Shown here one piece after another: positions 1 to 9,453 of a stretch of DNA of 64,000 nt. The stretch's first letter is position 1; every line of letters begins with the position of its first letter. The stretch spans positions 2,976,001-3,040,000 of the forward strand of contig NZ_JAHOOZ010000001.1 in the NCBI RefSeq assembly GCF_019075875.1, written 5' to 3'. The notes under the pieces were generated by a model. The model was given only the letters and a program-made list of their open reading frames with translations, was not told the origin of the DNA and did not search any database. The translations under genes were made by a program, and so were the position numbers. Source of the DNA: Novosphingobium sp. G106 (GTDB lineage Bacteria > Pseudomonadota > Alphaproteobacteria > Sphingomonadales > Sphingomonadaceae).

Positions 1-127
1 CCGGCGCGTCGATTTCCGGCCCGCGCAGGGCCAGGTGCGTTGCCGCACCGTCGATGCGCAGCTGGCGCCGCAGGAACAGGCGGTCGCAAGGCCGCAGGTC
101 TCCAACGGCGACGTCGAACTTTTCTGA
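1..127 (+). CDS. 3' end of an unidentified CDS (partial)
   Basis: Frame 2 is open from the window edge to a TGA at 125-127, giving about 41 residues that end in NGDVELF. Base composition matches the coding DNA around it, and the stop lies 15 nt before the CheY-like gene, so it is probably the preceding gene of the same chemotaxis operon. An acidic tail ending in an x-x-F pattern is seen at the end of some methyl-accepting chemotaxis proteins, but the tryptophan of a CheR-binding pentapeptide is absent. The fragment is too short to identify. Confidence 0.5.
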   Translation, partial: RRVDFRPAQGQVRCRTVDAQLAPQEQAVARPQVSNGDVELF

Positions 128-142
128 TTTGAAGCGAGGGCA

Positions 143-520
143 ATGACAATGACCGAGACGACACGAATACTCACAGTGGATGACAGCGCGAGTATGCGCG
201 CGCTGCTCAACCACGCATTGAGCAACAACGGCTTCGACGTGGTCCAGGCAGAGGACGGCATCGAGGCTTTAGAGTGGCTTGCCACCAACGAGGCCGATGT
301 CGTCATCACCGACATCAACATGCCCCGACTGGACGGCTTCGGGCTCATCGAGCGCCTGCGCGGCGGCAGCCGTCACCGCGACCGACCGATCCTGGTGCTC
401 ACCACCGAAAGCTCGGACGAGAAGAAGGCCCGCGCGCGCCAGGCGGGTGCGACCGGCTGGATCGTCAAGCCGTTCGACACCGAAAAGCTGATCGCGGCCG
501 TCCGCCGCGTCTCCCACTAA
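143..520 (+). CDS. CheY-like single-domain response regulator
   Basis: 125 residues, a stand-alone receiver domain. The acidic pair D13-D14 (TVDDSAS), the phospho-acceptor D57 (VVITDINMP), T87 and K109 (IVKPF) are all present, so it should be phosphorylatable and act as a CheY-type output or phosphate sink. Two in-frame ATGs lie 6 nt apart (143 and 149). A GCGAGGG Shine-Dalgarno sequence just upstream fits either; I took the first. It is followed after 15 nt by cheW, so it is almost certainly co-transcribed. No DNA-binding domain is attached. Whether it binds a flagellar switch or serves a type IV pilus or other Che pathway cannot be told from sequence. Confidence 0.9.
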   Translation: MTMTETTRILTVDDSASMRALLNHALSNNGFDVVQAEDGIEALEWLATNEADVVITDINMPRLDGFGLIERLRGGSRHRDRPILVLTTESSDEKKARARQAGATGWIVKPFDTEKLIAAVRRVSH

Positions 521-535
521 GAAGGACAACAGGCC

Positions 536-982
536 ATGCACCGTGAACTGATCACCTTCGAAGTCGCGGACCAGATGTTCGGCATCGACATCATGGCTAT
601 CCGCGAGATCCGCGCCTGGTCGCCGACCGCGCGCCTGCCGCGCGTGCCGGCCTATGTCGCCGGCGTGGTCAACCTGCGCGGCACCGTGCTTCCCGTGGTC
701 GATCTCGCCGCCCGCCTCGGCTGGGAAGCCACCGAAGCGACGCCGCGTCATGCAATCATCGTCACCCAGTACGCAGGTCAGGCGCGCGGGCTGATCGTCG
801 ATTCGGTCAGCGACATCGTCACCGTGCCGGCCGACGCGCTCCAGCCGCCCCCGCAGATGGCGCAGGACGGCGTCGTGCCTTTCCTCGAAGGCCTGGCCGC
901 GATCGACGATCACATGGTCATGGTCCTCAACCTGCAGGCGCTCAACGCCGACTCCGAAGACCTGATGGCGCAAGCGGCATGA
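536..982 (+). CDS. cheW: Chemotaxis coupling protein CheW
   Basis: 148 residues, a single CheW-like domain. It starts with the typical ITFEVADQMFGIDIMAIREI and contains the second signature VAGVVNLRGTVLPVVDL. CheW bridges methyl-accepting receptors to the CheA kinase in the cytoplasmic signalling array. An AGAAGGA ribosome site (520-526) precedes the ATG. The gene ends in ATGA shared with the next ORF, so the two are translationally coupled. A second cheW (frameshifted) lies in the minus-strand che operon near 29.5-29.9 kb, so this one may serve a different receptor cluster or compensate for it. Confidence 0.92.
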   Translation: MHRELITFEVADQMFGIDIMAIREIRAWSPTARLPRVPAYVAGVVNLRGTVLPVVDLAARLGWEATEATPRHAIIVTQYAGQARGLIVDSVSDIVTVPADALQPPPQMAQDGVVPFLEGLAAIDDHMVMVLNLQALNADSEDLMAQAA

Positions 983-1284
983 TCGAGAAACGTCACCCCT
1001 GGCCCAAGAACGACCCGCACCTGCAGGCCGTCTCCGAAGTGCTGCTGGACCTCAGTCTCGACATCGAGAACATGGGCGCCACGCTCTGCACCGATCCGGA
1101 CTTTGTCGAAAAGCATGTCCAGCAACTGCAGTTGATCGACCTGATCGCGCAGAAGCAGCGCTCGCTCGCGACGCTGCTGCGCGCGGACTGCCCCAAGAGC
1201 GCCGTGTCGAACATCTGCCTCGACGACCTGCGCGCGCAAATGAAGGAACTGGTTGCCGGCGGCGGCCGCTGGGAACAGATCTGA
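979..1284 (+). CDS. Small hypothetical protein coupled to cheW
   Basis: 101 residues starting at the ATGA that overlaps the cheW stop by 4 nt. No signal peptide or membrane segment. The middle is helical and Leu/Gln-rich (about residues 18-65: EVLLDLSLDIENMGATL, then QQLQLIDLIAQKQRSL), with three cysteines (37, 67, 75). I do not recognise the family. The helical content and the position last in a cheY-cheW operon suggest an accessory chemotaxis protein, but that is context only. It is followed by a strong terminator. Confidence 0.75.
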   Translation: MIEKRHPWPKNDPHLQAVSEVLLDLSLDIENMGATLCTDPDFVEKHVQQLQLIDLIAQKQRSLATLLRADCPKSAVSNICLDDLRAQMKELVAGGGRWEQI

Positions 1285-1330
1285 CGGGAAAGCGCCGGGC
1301 GTGCCCTCGCACCGGCGCTGACTCGCAACA

Positions 1331-1367
1331 AAAAAGGCCGGCGGGGAAATACCCCGCCGGCCTTTTT
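1331..1367. terminator. Bidirectional rho-independent terminator
   Basis: A perfect 16-bp inverted repeat: A5 then GGCCGGCGGGG at 1331-1346, mirrored by CCCCGCCGGCC then T5 at 1352-1367, with a 5-nt loop. The A and T tracts make it functional on both strands. It sits 46 nt after the plus-strand chemotaxis operon and 17 nt after the stop of the minus-strand regulator, so it serves both. Confidence 0.93.
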
Positions 1368-1384
1368 ATTGTTTGCCGAGGCCC

Positions 1385-2008
1385 TCAGGCGGCGTCGAGC
1401 ACCTGCGGTTCGAACGACGGCAGCGAGGCTTCGATCGCCAGGCGGATCGCTTCGGCGCTGTGGCGCGCACCGATCTTGCTGAGCAGGTTGGCACGGTGCA
1501 GCTCGACCGTGCGCGGGCTGATCGACAGATGCTTGCCGATCAGGCGATTGCTCAGGCCTTCGACCATGCCGGCCAGTATCTCGCGCTCGCGCTTCGACAG
1601 CTTCTCGATCCGGCTCAGCGCCATGGTCTTGCGCGAGCCGGCGGCGATCGCCGCGCCCGAGCGGGTGCCGGCATTGTGGATCGCCTTGATCAGCGCATCG
1701 CCGTCGCCGGGCCAGTTGGCATAGCCGATGGCGCCGCCGAGCACTGCCTCGACGATCCGCGTCGGCTCCGGATTCTCGGAGAAGGCCACGACGGGCAGCC
1801 AGGTGTGGCGGCTGGCGATCTCGTGCATCAGCGCGGCGACCGCATTGTCCTCGTCATGGATGAGGATGACGCCTGACTTGGGCCAGCAGCGGATGAACTC
1901 GTCGATGTTCTCGAACGGCTCGGCGAAAGTGCCGTGGTTGTTGAGGTAGTAGGACAGCGATGCGCGGCGCTTCACGTCCTGGTCGATGGTGAAAACAAGA
2001 TCATACAT
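1385..2008 (-). CDS. FixJ/NarL-type LuxR-family regulator with degenerate receiver
   Basis: 207 residues from the ATG at 2008 (MYDLVFTIDQ). A longer frame exists upstream, but its extra residues are arginine-rich and unlike the family. Residues 1-115 have the length and hydrophobic pattern of a receiver domain. However, the phospho-acceptor region reads VILIHDEDN and the usual Lys-Pro near its end reads YANWP, so the conserved lysine is missing. Residues about 135-200 form a clear LuxR helix-turn-helix (LSKREREILAGMVEGLSNR, then SPRTVELHRANLLSKIGA). Probably a transcription factor not controlled by classical phosphorylation. It stands alone, with no kinase next to it. Confidence 0.85.
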   Translation of the reverse strand: MYDLVFTIDQDVKRRASLSYYLNNHGTFAEPFENIDEFIRCWPKSGVILIHDEDNAVAALMHEIASRHTWLPVVAFSENPEPTRIVEAVLGGAIGYANWPGDGDALIKAIHNAGTRSGAAIAAGSRKTMALSRIEKLSKREREILAGMVEGLSNRLIGKHLSISPRTVELHRANLLSKIGARHSAEAIRLAIEASLPSFEPQVLDAA

Positions 2009-2241
2009 GGGCGAAATCACATCTTCTCGATCGGATACAAGACGGTAGCGGCAGCGGGTACGGCAACGAATCGACCGAAGGTCGACCGCGACGCGCGCAG
2101 CCAAAGCTCACACCCCACGAGAATGCCCACAAAACATAGACTTAAAAACATACGGTCGCCCTATCCCCGCATTGCCATACCACCGCGAGCCGGTACTCGC
2201 GCGATAAGGACAACTACTAGATAGGGATTCTACGTGCTTCA

Positions 2242-2268
2242 CAATCGGCGACAAAGGGTTGCCGATTG
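2242..2268. repeat. Inverted repeat, 8-bp arms
   Basis: CAATCGGC (2242-2249) is repeated inverted as GCCGATTG (2261-2268) with an 11-nt loop. It lies between the regulator promoter and the end of the dehydrogenase gene. It could be part of the transcript end of the dehydrogenase or an operator; the sequence does not decide. Confidence 0.5.
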
Positions 2269-2292
2269 ATGACAAATCGCCTGGGCGAACTA

Positions 2293-2326
2293 CCGGCCAC
2301 GGGGCCTTTCAAGGCGCCGTGGCCGG
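2293..2326 (-). terminator. GC-rich hairpin 5 nt after the PQQ dehydrogenase stop
   Basis: CCGGCCACGG (2293-2302) pairs with CCGTGGCCGG (2317-2326), and an inner GCCTT/AAGGC stem (2304-2308 with 2311-2315) nearly closes the loop. It lies directly behind the minus-strand stop codon. There is no U-tract on the minus strand, so it may be an mRNA-stabilising or rho-assisted end rather than a classical terminator. Confidence 0.5.
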
Positions 2327-2331
2327 CAATG

Positions 2332-4753
2332 TCAGAACCCCTTGGTGCCGGTGATCGGGAAGGTGCCGAACGGCCCGTTGGAGTTGTCACCGACGAGCTT
2401 GCCGTCCTTCACCGCGAGGTCGTAGCTGACGGTGATCGGCATCGGCATGCTGGCCTTGCCCGAGAACTTGGCACGGCCGTTCTCGACCTTGCCCGCAACG
2501 TCGACCGTCCCCTGATCGGCGGTGACCTTGCCGGTCAGGTTCTCGCCATTGGCGGTGAGTTCCAGCACGGCCTTGGTCGCGCCGACGGGCGACTGGATGA
2601 CGACGTTCCACTTGCCGGCGAAATTCGCCGCCTTGGCGTTCGACCCGCCGGCGGCCGCCCTGGCCGCCTGCATGGCAGCGCGCTCGGCGGTGTAGGTGCT
2701 GGCCCGCGTGCGCAGGTAGAAGCGGATCGTCTCCAGATCGGCATCGGGCATCTCGCCGAACTGCGGCATGCCGTTCATCTTGAGCCCGCCTTCCTTGACG
2801 ATCGCACGGAAGGCCGCTGCATCGGTGATGACCGGTGAGACACGCAGGTCTGGCGCAGCACCGGCGGCGACCGCGTTCCAGCCGTGGCAGACCATGCACG
2901 AGCGCGTGCCGAACAGCATGGCACCGGCCGTGGCGCGGACCTGATCGGGCTTGAACTCGGGGTCGGCCGGGGGCTGCGGCGGGGTCCAGTCGAGCTTGGG
3001 CAGGCTGTCGGTGCCGCCGATGGCGAAAGTCAGCACGCGGCGCGGCAGGTGATAGTCGGTGTTGAGGTCCTGGTTGCCCAGGGTCTGCATGCCCGCACCC
3101 TGCCCGCCGGCACCTGTGATCACCGTGACGTACTGCTTGCCGTTCATCCGGTAGGTGATCGGCGCGCCGACGATCGGCGCCTGTGCGTCGAACGACCAAA
3201 CCTCTGCGCCGGTCTTGGCGTCATAAGCGACGAACTTGCCGTCCATGCGGCCCTGGAAGACCAGGCCCCCGGCGCTGGTCATAACGCCCGCGGGCCAGGA
3301 ACCTGGTAGTTCCTTCTGCCAGGCCAGTTTCTGGGTCACCGGGTTCCAGGCGCGCAGCCAAGCGTGGGCGCCTTCCTTGAGGCTGGCTTCTGGGATCAGG
3401 GTCACGCCCATGCGGCCCGAGAAGCCCTTGTCGCCCGGCGCCGCATCGCCGATCACCGCGCCCTGCTCGATGACGGGGATGTAAACGAGCCCGGTCAGCG
3501 GGCTGTAGGCTTGGGGCTGCCAGCTATGCGCGCCCGTCGGCCCGGGCCACATCTCGAACAGACCGGGCTTGCCGGCATAGCGGATGCCGGGGTTCTCGAC
3601 CGGGCGATGGGTCTTCTTGTCGATGTGATCGGCCCAGGTGACCTTGGCGATCTTCTCGGCCGAGATGAATTCGCCGGTCTTGCGGTCGAGCACGTAGAAG
3701 AAGCCGTTCTTCGGCGCCTGCATCAGCACCTTGCGCGGCTTGCCGTCGATCGTCAGCTCAGCCAGCGTCATGTCGGTGGTCGCCGTGCAGTCCCACTGCT
3801 CGGCCGGGCAGACCTGGTAGTGCCAGACATATTCGCCCGTATCGGCCTTCACCGCCACGACCGAGGAGAGGAACAGGTTGTCGCCGCCGCCGGGGCTGCG
3901 CAGCCGCTGGTTGTAGGGGAAGCCGTTGCCGACGCCGAGGTAGATCAGGTTCAGCTCGGGATCGTAGGAGAAGGCGTTCCACATCGTGCCGCCACCGCCG
4001 CGGCGTGTGCCGTCGGGGTTGAGCCAGCCGCTCGGCCAGGTCTTGCGCATGACCTGCTCGGCCTTGGTCATGTTGGGGCCGTCCTCGCCCCCCGGCACGG
4101 TGTTGAAGCGCCAGACGCGCTTGCCGGTCTTCTGGTCATAGGCAGTGACGTAACCCACCAGCGGGCTGATGTCGGCGCCCCCGTGGCCGACGATCACCTT
4201 GCCGGCGAAGGCGCGCGGCGCCCCGTTCATCGTGCGCGGCTCGTCGGTGCCGTAGTCCTGAACCTTCCAGAGCTCCTTGCCGGTCTTGGCATCGAGCGCG
4301 ATCACGTAGCCGTCGCTGGTGCCGAGGAACACGCGGCCGTCATCGTAGGCAATGCCCTTGTTGCCCCACGACAGGTCCATCGGCGAGGTCGCGCGGGCGC
4401 GGGTACCGCCGTCGTATTCCCACAGCTGCTTGCCGCTGACCGCATCGAGCGCGCGGATGTGCGAATGGCCCGTGGTCAGGGAAAACCTTGCCTTCGGCCT
4501 CCAGCGGGGTCGAGGGCGTGAAGCCGGGCTCGAGGTCGAAGTGCCAGGCGAGCTTCAGGTCGGCGACATTGCCGGTGCCGATCTCGTCGAGCGGTGAATA
4601 GTGGGTTTCGTGCCCGGTGCGGCCCCAGCTCGGCCATTCGTCACCGTTGGCGACCATGCTGGCTTCGATCGGCTGCGCGGCCTTGTTGCAACCGGCGAGC
4701 AGCAGCGCCGAACAAGCCAGCGCCAGGAAATTGCGCACGAAAGCTGATTGCAC
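2332..4753 (-). pseudogene. PQQ-dependent alcohol dehydrogenase with cytochrome c domain, lipoprotein, frameshifted
   Basis: The family is a quinoprotein alcohol dehydrogenase (PQQ beta-propeller oxidising alcohols in the periplasm). The GTG start at 4753 has a GAGGGGG ribosome site 7 nt upstream and gives a lipoprotein signal ending LLAGC. The propeller follows (DEWPSWGRTGHETHYSPL; later WNAFSYDPELNLIYLGVGNG), then a c-type haem site CMVCH and a C-terminal extension of about 95 residues rich in beta-strands (GKWNVVIQSPVGATKAVLEL). The frame breaks at 4479-4481: the coding strand reads TTCCCTGACC where TTCCTGACC continues the propeller (KVF-LTTGHSHIRALD). One extra base; removing it gives 806 residues. 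The downstream frame is intact to 2332. Either a recent null allele or a sequencing error. Confidence 0.85.
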
Positions 4754-4866
4754 CCCAAAACCCCCTCGATCTCGCACGGCAGTCCGCCGGCGCCCACCTC
4801 TATGATGGCGCGTCGCTGATGCGATACACGTTGGCTCACTGTCAACCAGGCGATGAGGTCTTTGCC

Positions 4867-5934
4867 CTAGGAGGCACGCACCGCTGCCAGCTCACGCTTG
4901 AGTTCGGCAATCAACTCGGCGGTGGGCAGCGAACGGGCGAGCGGAGCCCCCTGCCCCGCCCATTGCGCACCAAACCTGCCATCTCCCGCCGCCCGCGCCG
5001 CAGCGATGAGCGCTTTGCCCGCATCATAGACGATGGGGTAGTCGGGTTGAGTCAGCCCGGCCAGTTCGGCCTGCGCCAGCGCGGTAAAGCCGTTCGGCAG
5101 GCACCGTGCGGGCCTGCCGGAGATTACCTTGGTGAACTCCGTGGCAAAGGCGGCCTGGCTGCGCAGCGCGCCACGATAGGCATCATCGGCGGCCGATTCC
5201 GCGCAAGCGACGAACGCGGTGCCGAGCTGCGCGGCCGCGGCACCGAGCGCCAGGGCCGAAGCGATGCCGGCGCCGTCCATGATCCCGCCCGCCGCAATGA
5301 TGGGAAGATCGATCCGGCTGACCAGCAGGCGGGTCAAGGCCAGCGTGCCGAGTTCCGCATCGGGAGCGGCAGGATCGAACATGCCGCGGTGCCCGCCCGC
5401 CTCGATCCCTTGCGCGACGATCGCGTCGATGCCGGCGGCGGCGGCAGCTTGGGCTTCGGCGAGATTGGTCGCGGTCGATAGCAGGACGATGCCCGCCGCT
5501 TTCAGCCGCACGATCACGTCGTCCGAGGGCAGGCCGAAGTGAAAGCTGACGACCGGCGGCCGCGCTTCGAGCAGCAGTTCCTGCATCGCCGTGTCGGTCA
5601 GGAAGCTTTTGTAGATCTCACCGATCGCCGCGGGCGGCTCGACGCCGAAGCGGTGGAACACCGGGCGCAGCGCCTCCAGCCAGGCGCGCTCGCGCACCGG
5701 GTCCGGCGTCGCCGGGCAGTGGCAGAACACGTTGACGTTGAACGGCCCGTCGGTCGCCGCGCGGACGTCGACAATCGCCTTGCAGACGGCGGCAGCATCC
5801 ATCGCGGCGACGCCGATCGATCCCAGCGCGCCGGCATTGGTGGCCGCTGCGGCCATGGCCGGGGTCGAAGTCCCGGCCATCGGCGCCTGGATGATCGGCA
5901 GCCTGACGCCGAGACGGTCGAGCAACGGGTTCAT
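4867..5934 (-). CDS. Nitronate monooxygenase / 2-nitropropane dioxygenase family
   Basis: 355 residues from the ATG at 5934, which has a GGGAGG ribosome site; the longer upstream frame is arginine-rich noise. It is an FMN-binding TIM barrel with the class I signatures PIIQAPMAGTSTP at the N-terminus, IVAQGIEAGGHRGMF (with the conserved EAGGHRG) near residue 180, and IIAAGGIMDGAGIASALALG for phosphate binding of FMN. The family oxidises alkyl nitronates such as propionate 3-nitronate, a detoxification role, though substrates of individual members vary. Same strand as, and 86 nt downstream of, the autotransporter, but not obviously related to it. Confidence 0.88.
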   Translation of the reverse strand: MNPLLDRLGVRLPIIQAPMAGTSTPAMAAAATNAGALGSIGVAAMDAAAVCKAIVDVRAATDGPFNVNVFCHCPATPDPVRERAWLEALRPVFHRFGVEPPAAIGEIYKSFLTDTAMQELLLEARPPVVSFHFGLPSDDVIVRLKAAGIVLLSTATNLAEAQAAAAAGIDAIVAQGIEAGGHRGMFDPAAPDAELGTLALTRLLVSRIDLPIIAAGGIMDGAGIASALALGAAAAQLGTAFVACAESAADDAYRGALRSQAAFATEFTKVISGRPARCLPNGFTALAQAELAGLTQPDYPIVYDAGKALIAAARAAGDGRFGAQWAGQGAPLARSLPTAELIAELKRELAAVRAS

Positions 5935-6020
5935 CGAGGCAGCCTCCCGGTACAGGGTCCGTCTCGCCCATATGGTGCGTCTCGACGATCCCCGCCAGCG
6001 CCGCAACGACTGCCGCGGCC

Positions 6021-9000
6021 TCAGAACGCGACACTCAGCGAAGCACGGCCCGAATAGTCGGTGCCGTAGTCGGTCCGCTCGGCGCGGGCAGCGAGTTTCC
6101 AGGTGAAGTCGAAGCCGCCCGCCAGCAGCCGCACTTCGCCGATCCATGCGCTCTGCTGCTTGTCGGGGGTGATCGAGAAGACGTCGCCATCCGTGAAGTT
6201 CGCGTTGGTCGTGCCGAGCGCCCCCGACAGGAAATTGCGCCGGCCGCCTTCGAGCTCCAGCGTCAGCGGCCGCAGGTCGCGCGTCGGCCGGCCAAAGCTG
6301 TAGGACGCGGTCATCGTCGTCGTGGCGTTCAGCGCCGTGCTGTTGCGCGCCGCCACGGTGAGGTCCATCGCTTCACCGCCGCCCGTCTCGGTATAGCCGT
6401 TCTCGTGCAGCCGGTAATAGTCGAGCACGGCCTTGGGCCGCAGCTTGAACTGGTCGCCCAGCGCGAAGTCGTAGGAGGCGCCGGCGGTCGCAGAATAGAG
6501 CCAGCCCTTCCATTTCGCGGTATTGGAATAGGTGAAGGCGGTCCCGGCATTGGTCCCGTCGAAGGTACGCGCGCTCGACACCGAGACGCGCGCCGCAGAG
6601 CCGCGGGCGAAGGCATAGAACGGACCCTGGGCAAGGCGCCACGACAGGCCGAACTCGTGCTGGCTCGCCTTGAGCTTGCCGGTTCCGCCGTTGTCGTCGA
6701 TGTTGCTCTTCAGCCAGGCGTAGGACAGGCCGAACTGGCCGATGCTCGTGATACGTTCGAGCCCGCCCGATAGCCCCCAACCCGTGATCTTGTAGGACTG
6801 GGTATCGGTCGTATCCTTGTTCGCATGCCACATTACCGGCTCGAACCAGCCCGTGATCTTGCTGTCGTCGACCTTGAAAATCGAATCGCTGTCCATGACG
6901 TGCTGCGCCACAAGCCGCGAGGCGCGCGTCACGCTATCGAAGATGCCGCCGGCATGATCGGGCAGCAACTGGTCGAAATGGGTCTGGAGTGTCGCGCCGT
7001 CGGTAATGCCGAGGATGTCGCCGGACATCTTGGTATCGTTCACCGCCGCGTCGAGGATCGCGTCATACCCCTGTGCTGCCGCACGGCGCAGGCCGATTTC
7101 GTCGGCGGTCTTGCGCTCGATAGTCAGGATCAGGTCGTTGCCCGAAGCAGTTACCGCGCCGTTGTAGATGTAAGGCAGGCTGGTGGCCGTGCTATCGAAA
7201 GTGACCTTGCCGTTCAGCGTGCCGGCCGTGAGCACGGTGTAGCTGCCCTCCGCCCCGACCAGCGAGGAAATCGTCGCGCTGACTTTCGCGCCGTCGGCAA
7301 AAGTCGCAGTGTTGGCGATAACGTGCGAGCTCGTATGGCTGGCGCTGTTGACATAGACGCCCAGCGTGCCGCCCGAGTTGACCGTCAACGTACCCACCGT
7401 GATCGTATTGGCGGCATTGGCCCCGAAGGTTCCGCCGTTCACCGTCACCGAGGCGGCACCGCCATTGAGGATATTGCCGCTGAACTTGGCCGTGTCCGCG
7501 ATCGTCAGCACCCCCGCCACACCGGCGAAGTCGATCGCGCCCGTGAACGAGGAAGTGCCCGAAAGCGCCGCGCTCGCCGCTCCGGTGCCGAAATTGACGT
7601 TGCCCGTATAGACAGCCCGGCCGGAGAGCTGGAGCGTGTCGTCGCCAGCGTTGAAATAGGTGTTGCCGGTGATCGTGCCGTCGCTCGCGGTCAGCGTGTC
7701 ATTGCCCGATCCCGTGACGATGTCGCCGGAGATCGACGTATAGACCGTGGGGTCGACCGTTCCGTTCTTCTCGGCGGTTGCGCGGGTAGCGGCATCGGCG
7801 TCGTTGATGTGCTGGTTGATCGTCACGCCCGTGGTGTTCGACGAGAGGTTGATCGCCTGGCGCACGTCATCGCTGGTACCGCCGACCGAGATCGCGCCGG
7901 TGTTCTCGATCGAGGTCAGGGTCCCTGACAGATCGCGTACGCCGTAGACCGTGCCGTCGCCGGGCGAGGAGATGGTCGCGCTGATCGTGCCGCTGTTGTA
8001 GAGCTTGGAAACCGTGGCGCCCGAGTTGATCAGCAGCGCGGTCGCTGCGGAATCAACGGTCGCCGCGGTCACCGTGCCGTTGACCGCAATGCCGCCAGGC
8101 AGGCTCACCGTGCCGCCCTGGCCGCCGATCACGACGCCGTAGGCATCGGTCGAGGTGTAATAGGCGTTGCCCTTCACCGACCCGTCGACGACCAGCGAAT
8201 AACCGCCTGTATAACCGGTGACCGGGCCGATCGTAATCGGGGTGGCGCCGCCGATCTGCAGCGCCGGCCCGTTGCCGTAGGAGATGATCGAGCCCGTTCC
8301 TTCCGACGCATCGGGGATGCCGTCACCGTCGACATCGGTGTTGCTGGTCGAGATGGTGGGCGGCACGCCGACGATGACACCGCCGGCGACATTGCCCGAA
8401 ATCGTCGCAGCCGCAGCGCCGACCCGCAGATCGCTGCGCGACAGCGTGACCGTCGCGCTGTTGTCGTTGGTAAAGGAGACCGCCTGTTGCACCGTACCCT
8501 GGATCGTTACCGTGCCGCCAACATCGCCCGTCACGGCCAGCGCAGTCGCGCCCTCGCCCACAGCGGTGACGGTGCCATTGCTGATCAGGACGTTGCCGCT
8601 GACCGCGCCGGTCTTGATCGCCGTGCTGTAGTCGCCGGTCACCGTGATCGTGCCGCTAGTGGTCAGCGAACCGGCAAGCGCGCCATCGAGCACGATGCCC
8701 CCCGAGTTCAGCCCCTCGACCGTGATCGTGCCCGAATTGATGATATTGCCCGTCACCGTCCCACCCGCGAGCGTGTGGATGCCGTAGCGGTTGCTGGCCG
8801 AGGCGATTGGCCCATCGGCGATACCGTTGGCGTCTGCATCGGCCGGCACGAAGTTCTCGGTGACCGCAATCGTGCCCGAGTTGGTGATCGTGGTCGAAGT
8901 GCCGGCGTTGACCGTCACGCCCGAAGCGCCGTTCGCGCCCGCCGCCTTGAGACTGCCCGCGTTGCTCACCGTGTTGCTGCTGTCGACGGTCACTACCGCG

Positions 9001-9170
9001 CCGGAAGGGACCGAGATCGTACCGGCCGAGGTGACCGTGACGTCGCCCGCGCCCGAGGTCACCAGCGGCGTGGTCGTCGACGTGCTGACCGAAGTCGCCG
9101 CCAGGGCGGGGCCGGCAGCGAGAACGGCCGCGACAGCGGCAAGGCAAGGGGTCGTCGGGAATCTGCGCAT
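6021..9170 (-). CDS. Type Va autotransporter with beta-helix passenger
   Basis: 1049 residues. A cleavable signal peptide (MRRFPTTPCLAAVAAVL, ending PALAA) is followed by a passenger of about 740 residues. The passenger is rich in Gly, Thr, Ser, Asn and Val, with repeated patterns of the type TNSGTIAV / INSGTITVEG that form a right-handed beta-helix. The last 260 residues are an autotransporter beta-barrel: FAYARGS-like strands, YRLHENGYTETGGGEAMDL, and the terminal strand RASLSVAF ending in the obligatory Phe. It is expected to be displayed on the outer membrane; adhesion or aggregation is the usual role. No catalytic triad of a secreted protease is visible. An Asp-rich DVDGDGIPDASEG segment, like a calcium loop, lies near residue 280. 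Confidence 0.9.
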   Translation of the reverse strand: MRRFPTTPCLAAVAAVLAAGPALAATSVSTSTTTPLVTSGAGDVTVTSAGTISVPSGAVVTVDSSNTVSNAGSLKAAGANGASGVTVNAGTSTTITNSGTIAVTENFVPADADANGIADGPIASASNRYGIHTLAGGTVTGNIINSGTITVEGLNSGGIVLDGALAGSLTTSGTITVTGDYSTAIKTGAVSGNVLISNGTVTAVGEGATALAVTGDVGGTVTIQGTVQQAVSFTNDNSATVTLSRSDLRVGAAAATISGNVAGGVIVGVPPTISTSNTDVDGDGIPDASEGTGSIISYGNGPALQIGGATPITIGPVTGYTGGYSLVVDGSVKGNAYYTSTDAYGVVIGGQGGTVSLPGGIAVNGTVTAATVDSAATALLINSGATVSKLYNSGTISATISSPGDGTVYGVRDLSGTLTSIENTGAISVGGTSDDVRQAINLSSNTTGVTINQHINDADAATRATAEKNGTVDPTVYTSISGDIVTGSGNDTLTASDGTITGNTYFNAGDDTLQLSGRAVYTGNVNFGTGAASAALSGTSSFTGAIDFAGVAGVLTIADTAKFSGNILNGGAASVTVNGGTFGANAANTITVGTLTVNSGGTLGVYVNSASHTSSHVIANTATFADGAKVSATISSLVGAEGSYTVLTAGTLNGKVTFDSTATSLPYIYNGAVTASGNDLILTIERKTADEIGLRRAAAQGYDAILDAAVNDTKMSGDILGITDGATLQTHFDQLLPDHAGGIFDSVTRASRLVAQHVMDSDSIFKVDDSKITGWFEPVMWHANKDTTDTQSYKITGWGLSGGLERITSIGQFGLSYAWLKSNIDDNGGTGKLKASQHEFGLSWRLAQGPFYAFARGSAARVSVSSARTFDGTNAGTAFTYSNTAKWKGWLYSATAGASYDFALGDQFKLRPKAVLDYYRLHENGYTETGGGEAMDLTVAARNSTALNATTTMTASYSFGRPTRDLRPLTLELEGGRRNFLSGALGTTNANFTDGDVFSITPDKQQSAWIGEVRLLAGGFDFTWKLAARAERTDYGTDYSGRASLSVAF

Positions 9171-9453
9171 CGTGGGGAAAGGTCCTGTTGCCGGAAAGAT
9201 GGGGCGGAGCTTCGCCGCGGGAACGGGCCGGTCGCCAGGGGTGGCGGGGGGATAGACGGGCCGGTTGGCGCAGCGAAGCTCACGGCGGACTTAACGGCCC
9301 GGTCGGCCAGCCCCTTCGCGCCAATTGTAAAAAAATGTACGGTCGTCCGTTGCCGCCACGCATAAATCCAGCGTTCATCCGCCCACCCCTAGCCAAGCAT
9401 GGCGGACGGGAGCACGGCCCAAGCCGAAGCTCCCGTGGGATAGCGGGTGGCGT

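Larger units (their letters stand above)
2009..2331. other. Intergenic region with two hairpins
   Basis: About 320 nt without a supported gene. It holds the promoter region of the minus-strand FixJ-like regulator (AT-rich stretch around 2130-2160) and two inverted repeats next to the end of the PQQ dehydrogenase gene, listed separately. A small hairpin GCGAG/CTCGC lies at 2185-2200. I see no convincing sigma-70 promoter. Confidence 0.6.

Noticed and set aside
3364..4521. Long plus-strand open frame opposite the PQQ dehydrogenase
   Set aside because: The translation is Arg/Ala/Gly-rich with no domain and mirrors the coding frame of the opposite gene; a GC-rich shadow.
6825..7928. 367-residue plus-strand frame within the autotransporter
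   Set aside because: Mirror frame of the beta-helix passenger; Arg/Asp-rich low complexity, no start signal.
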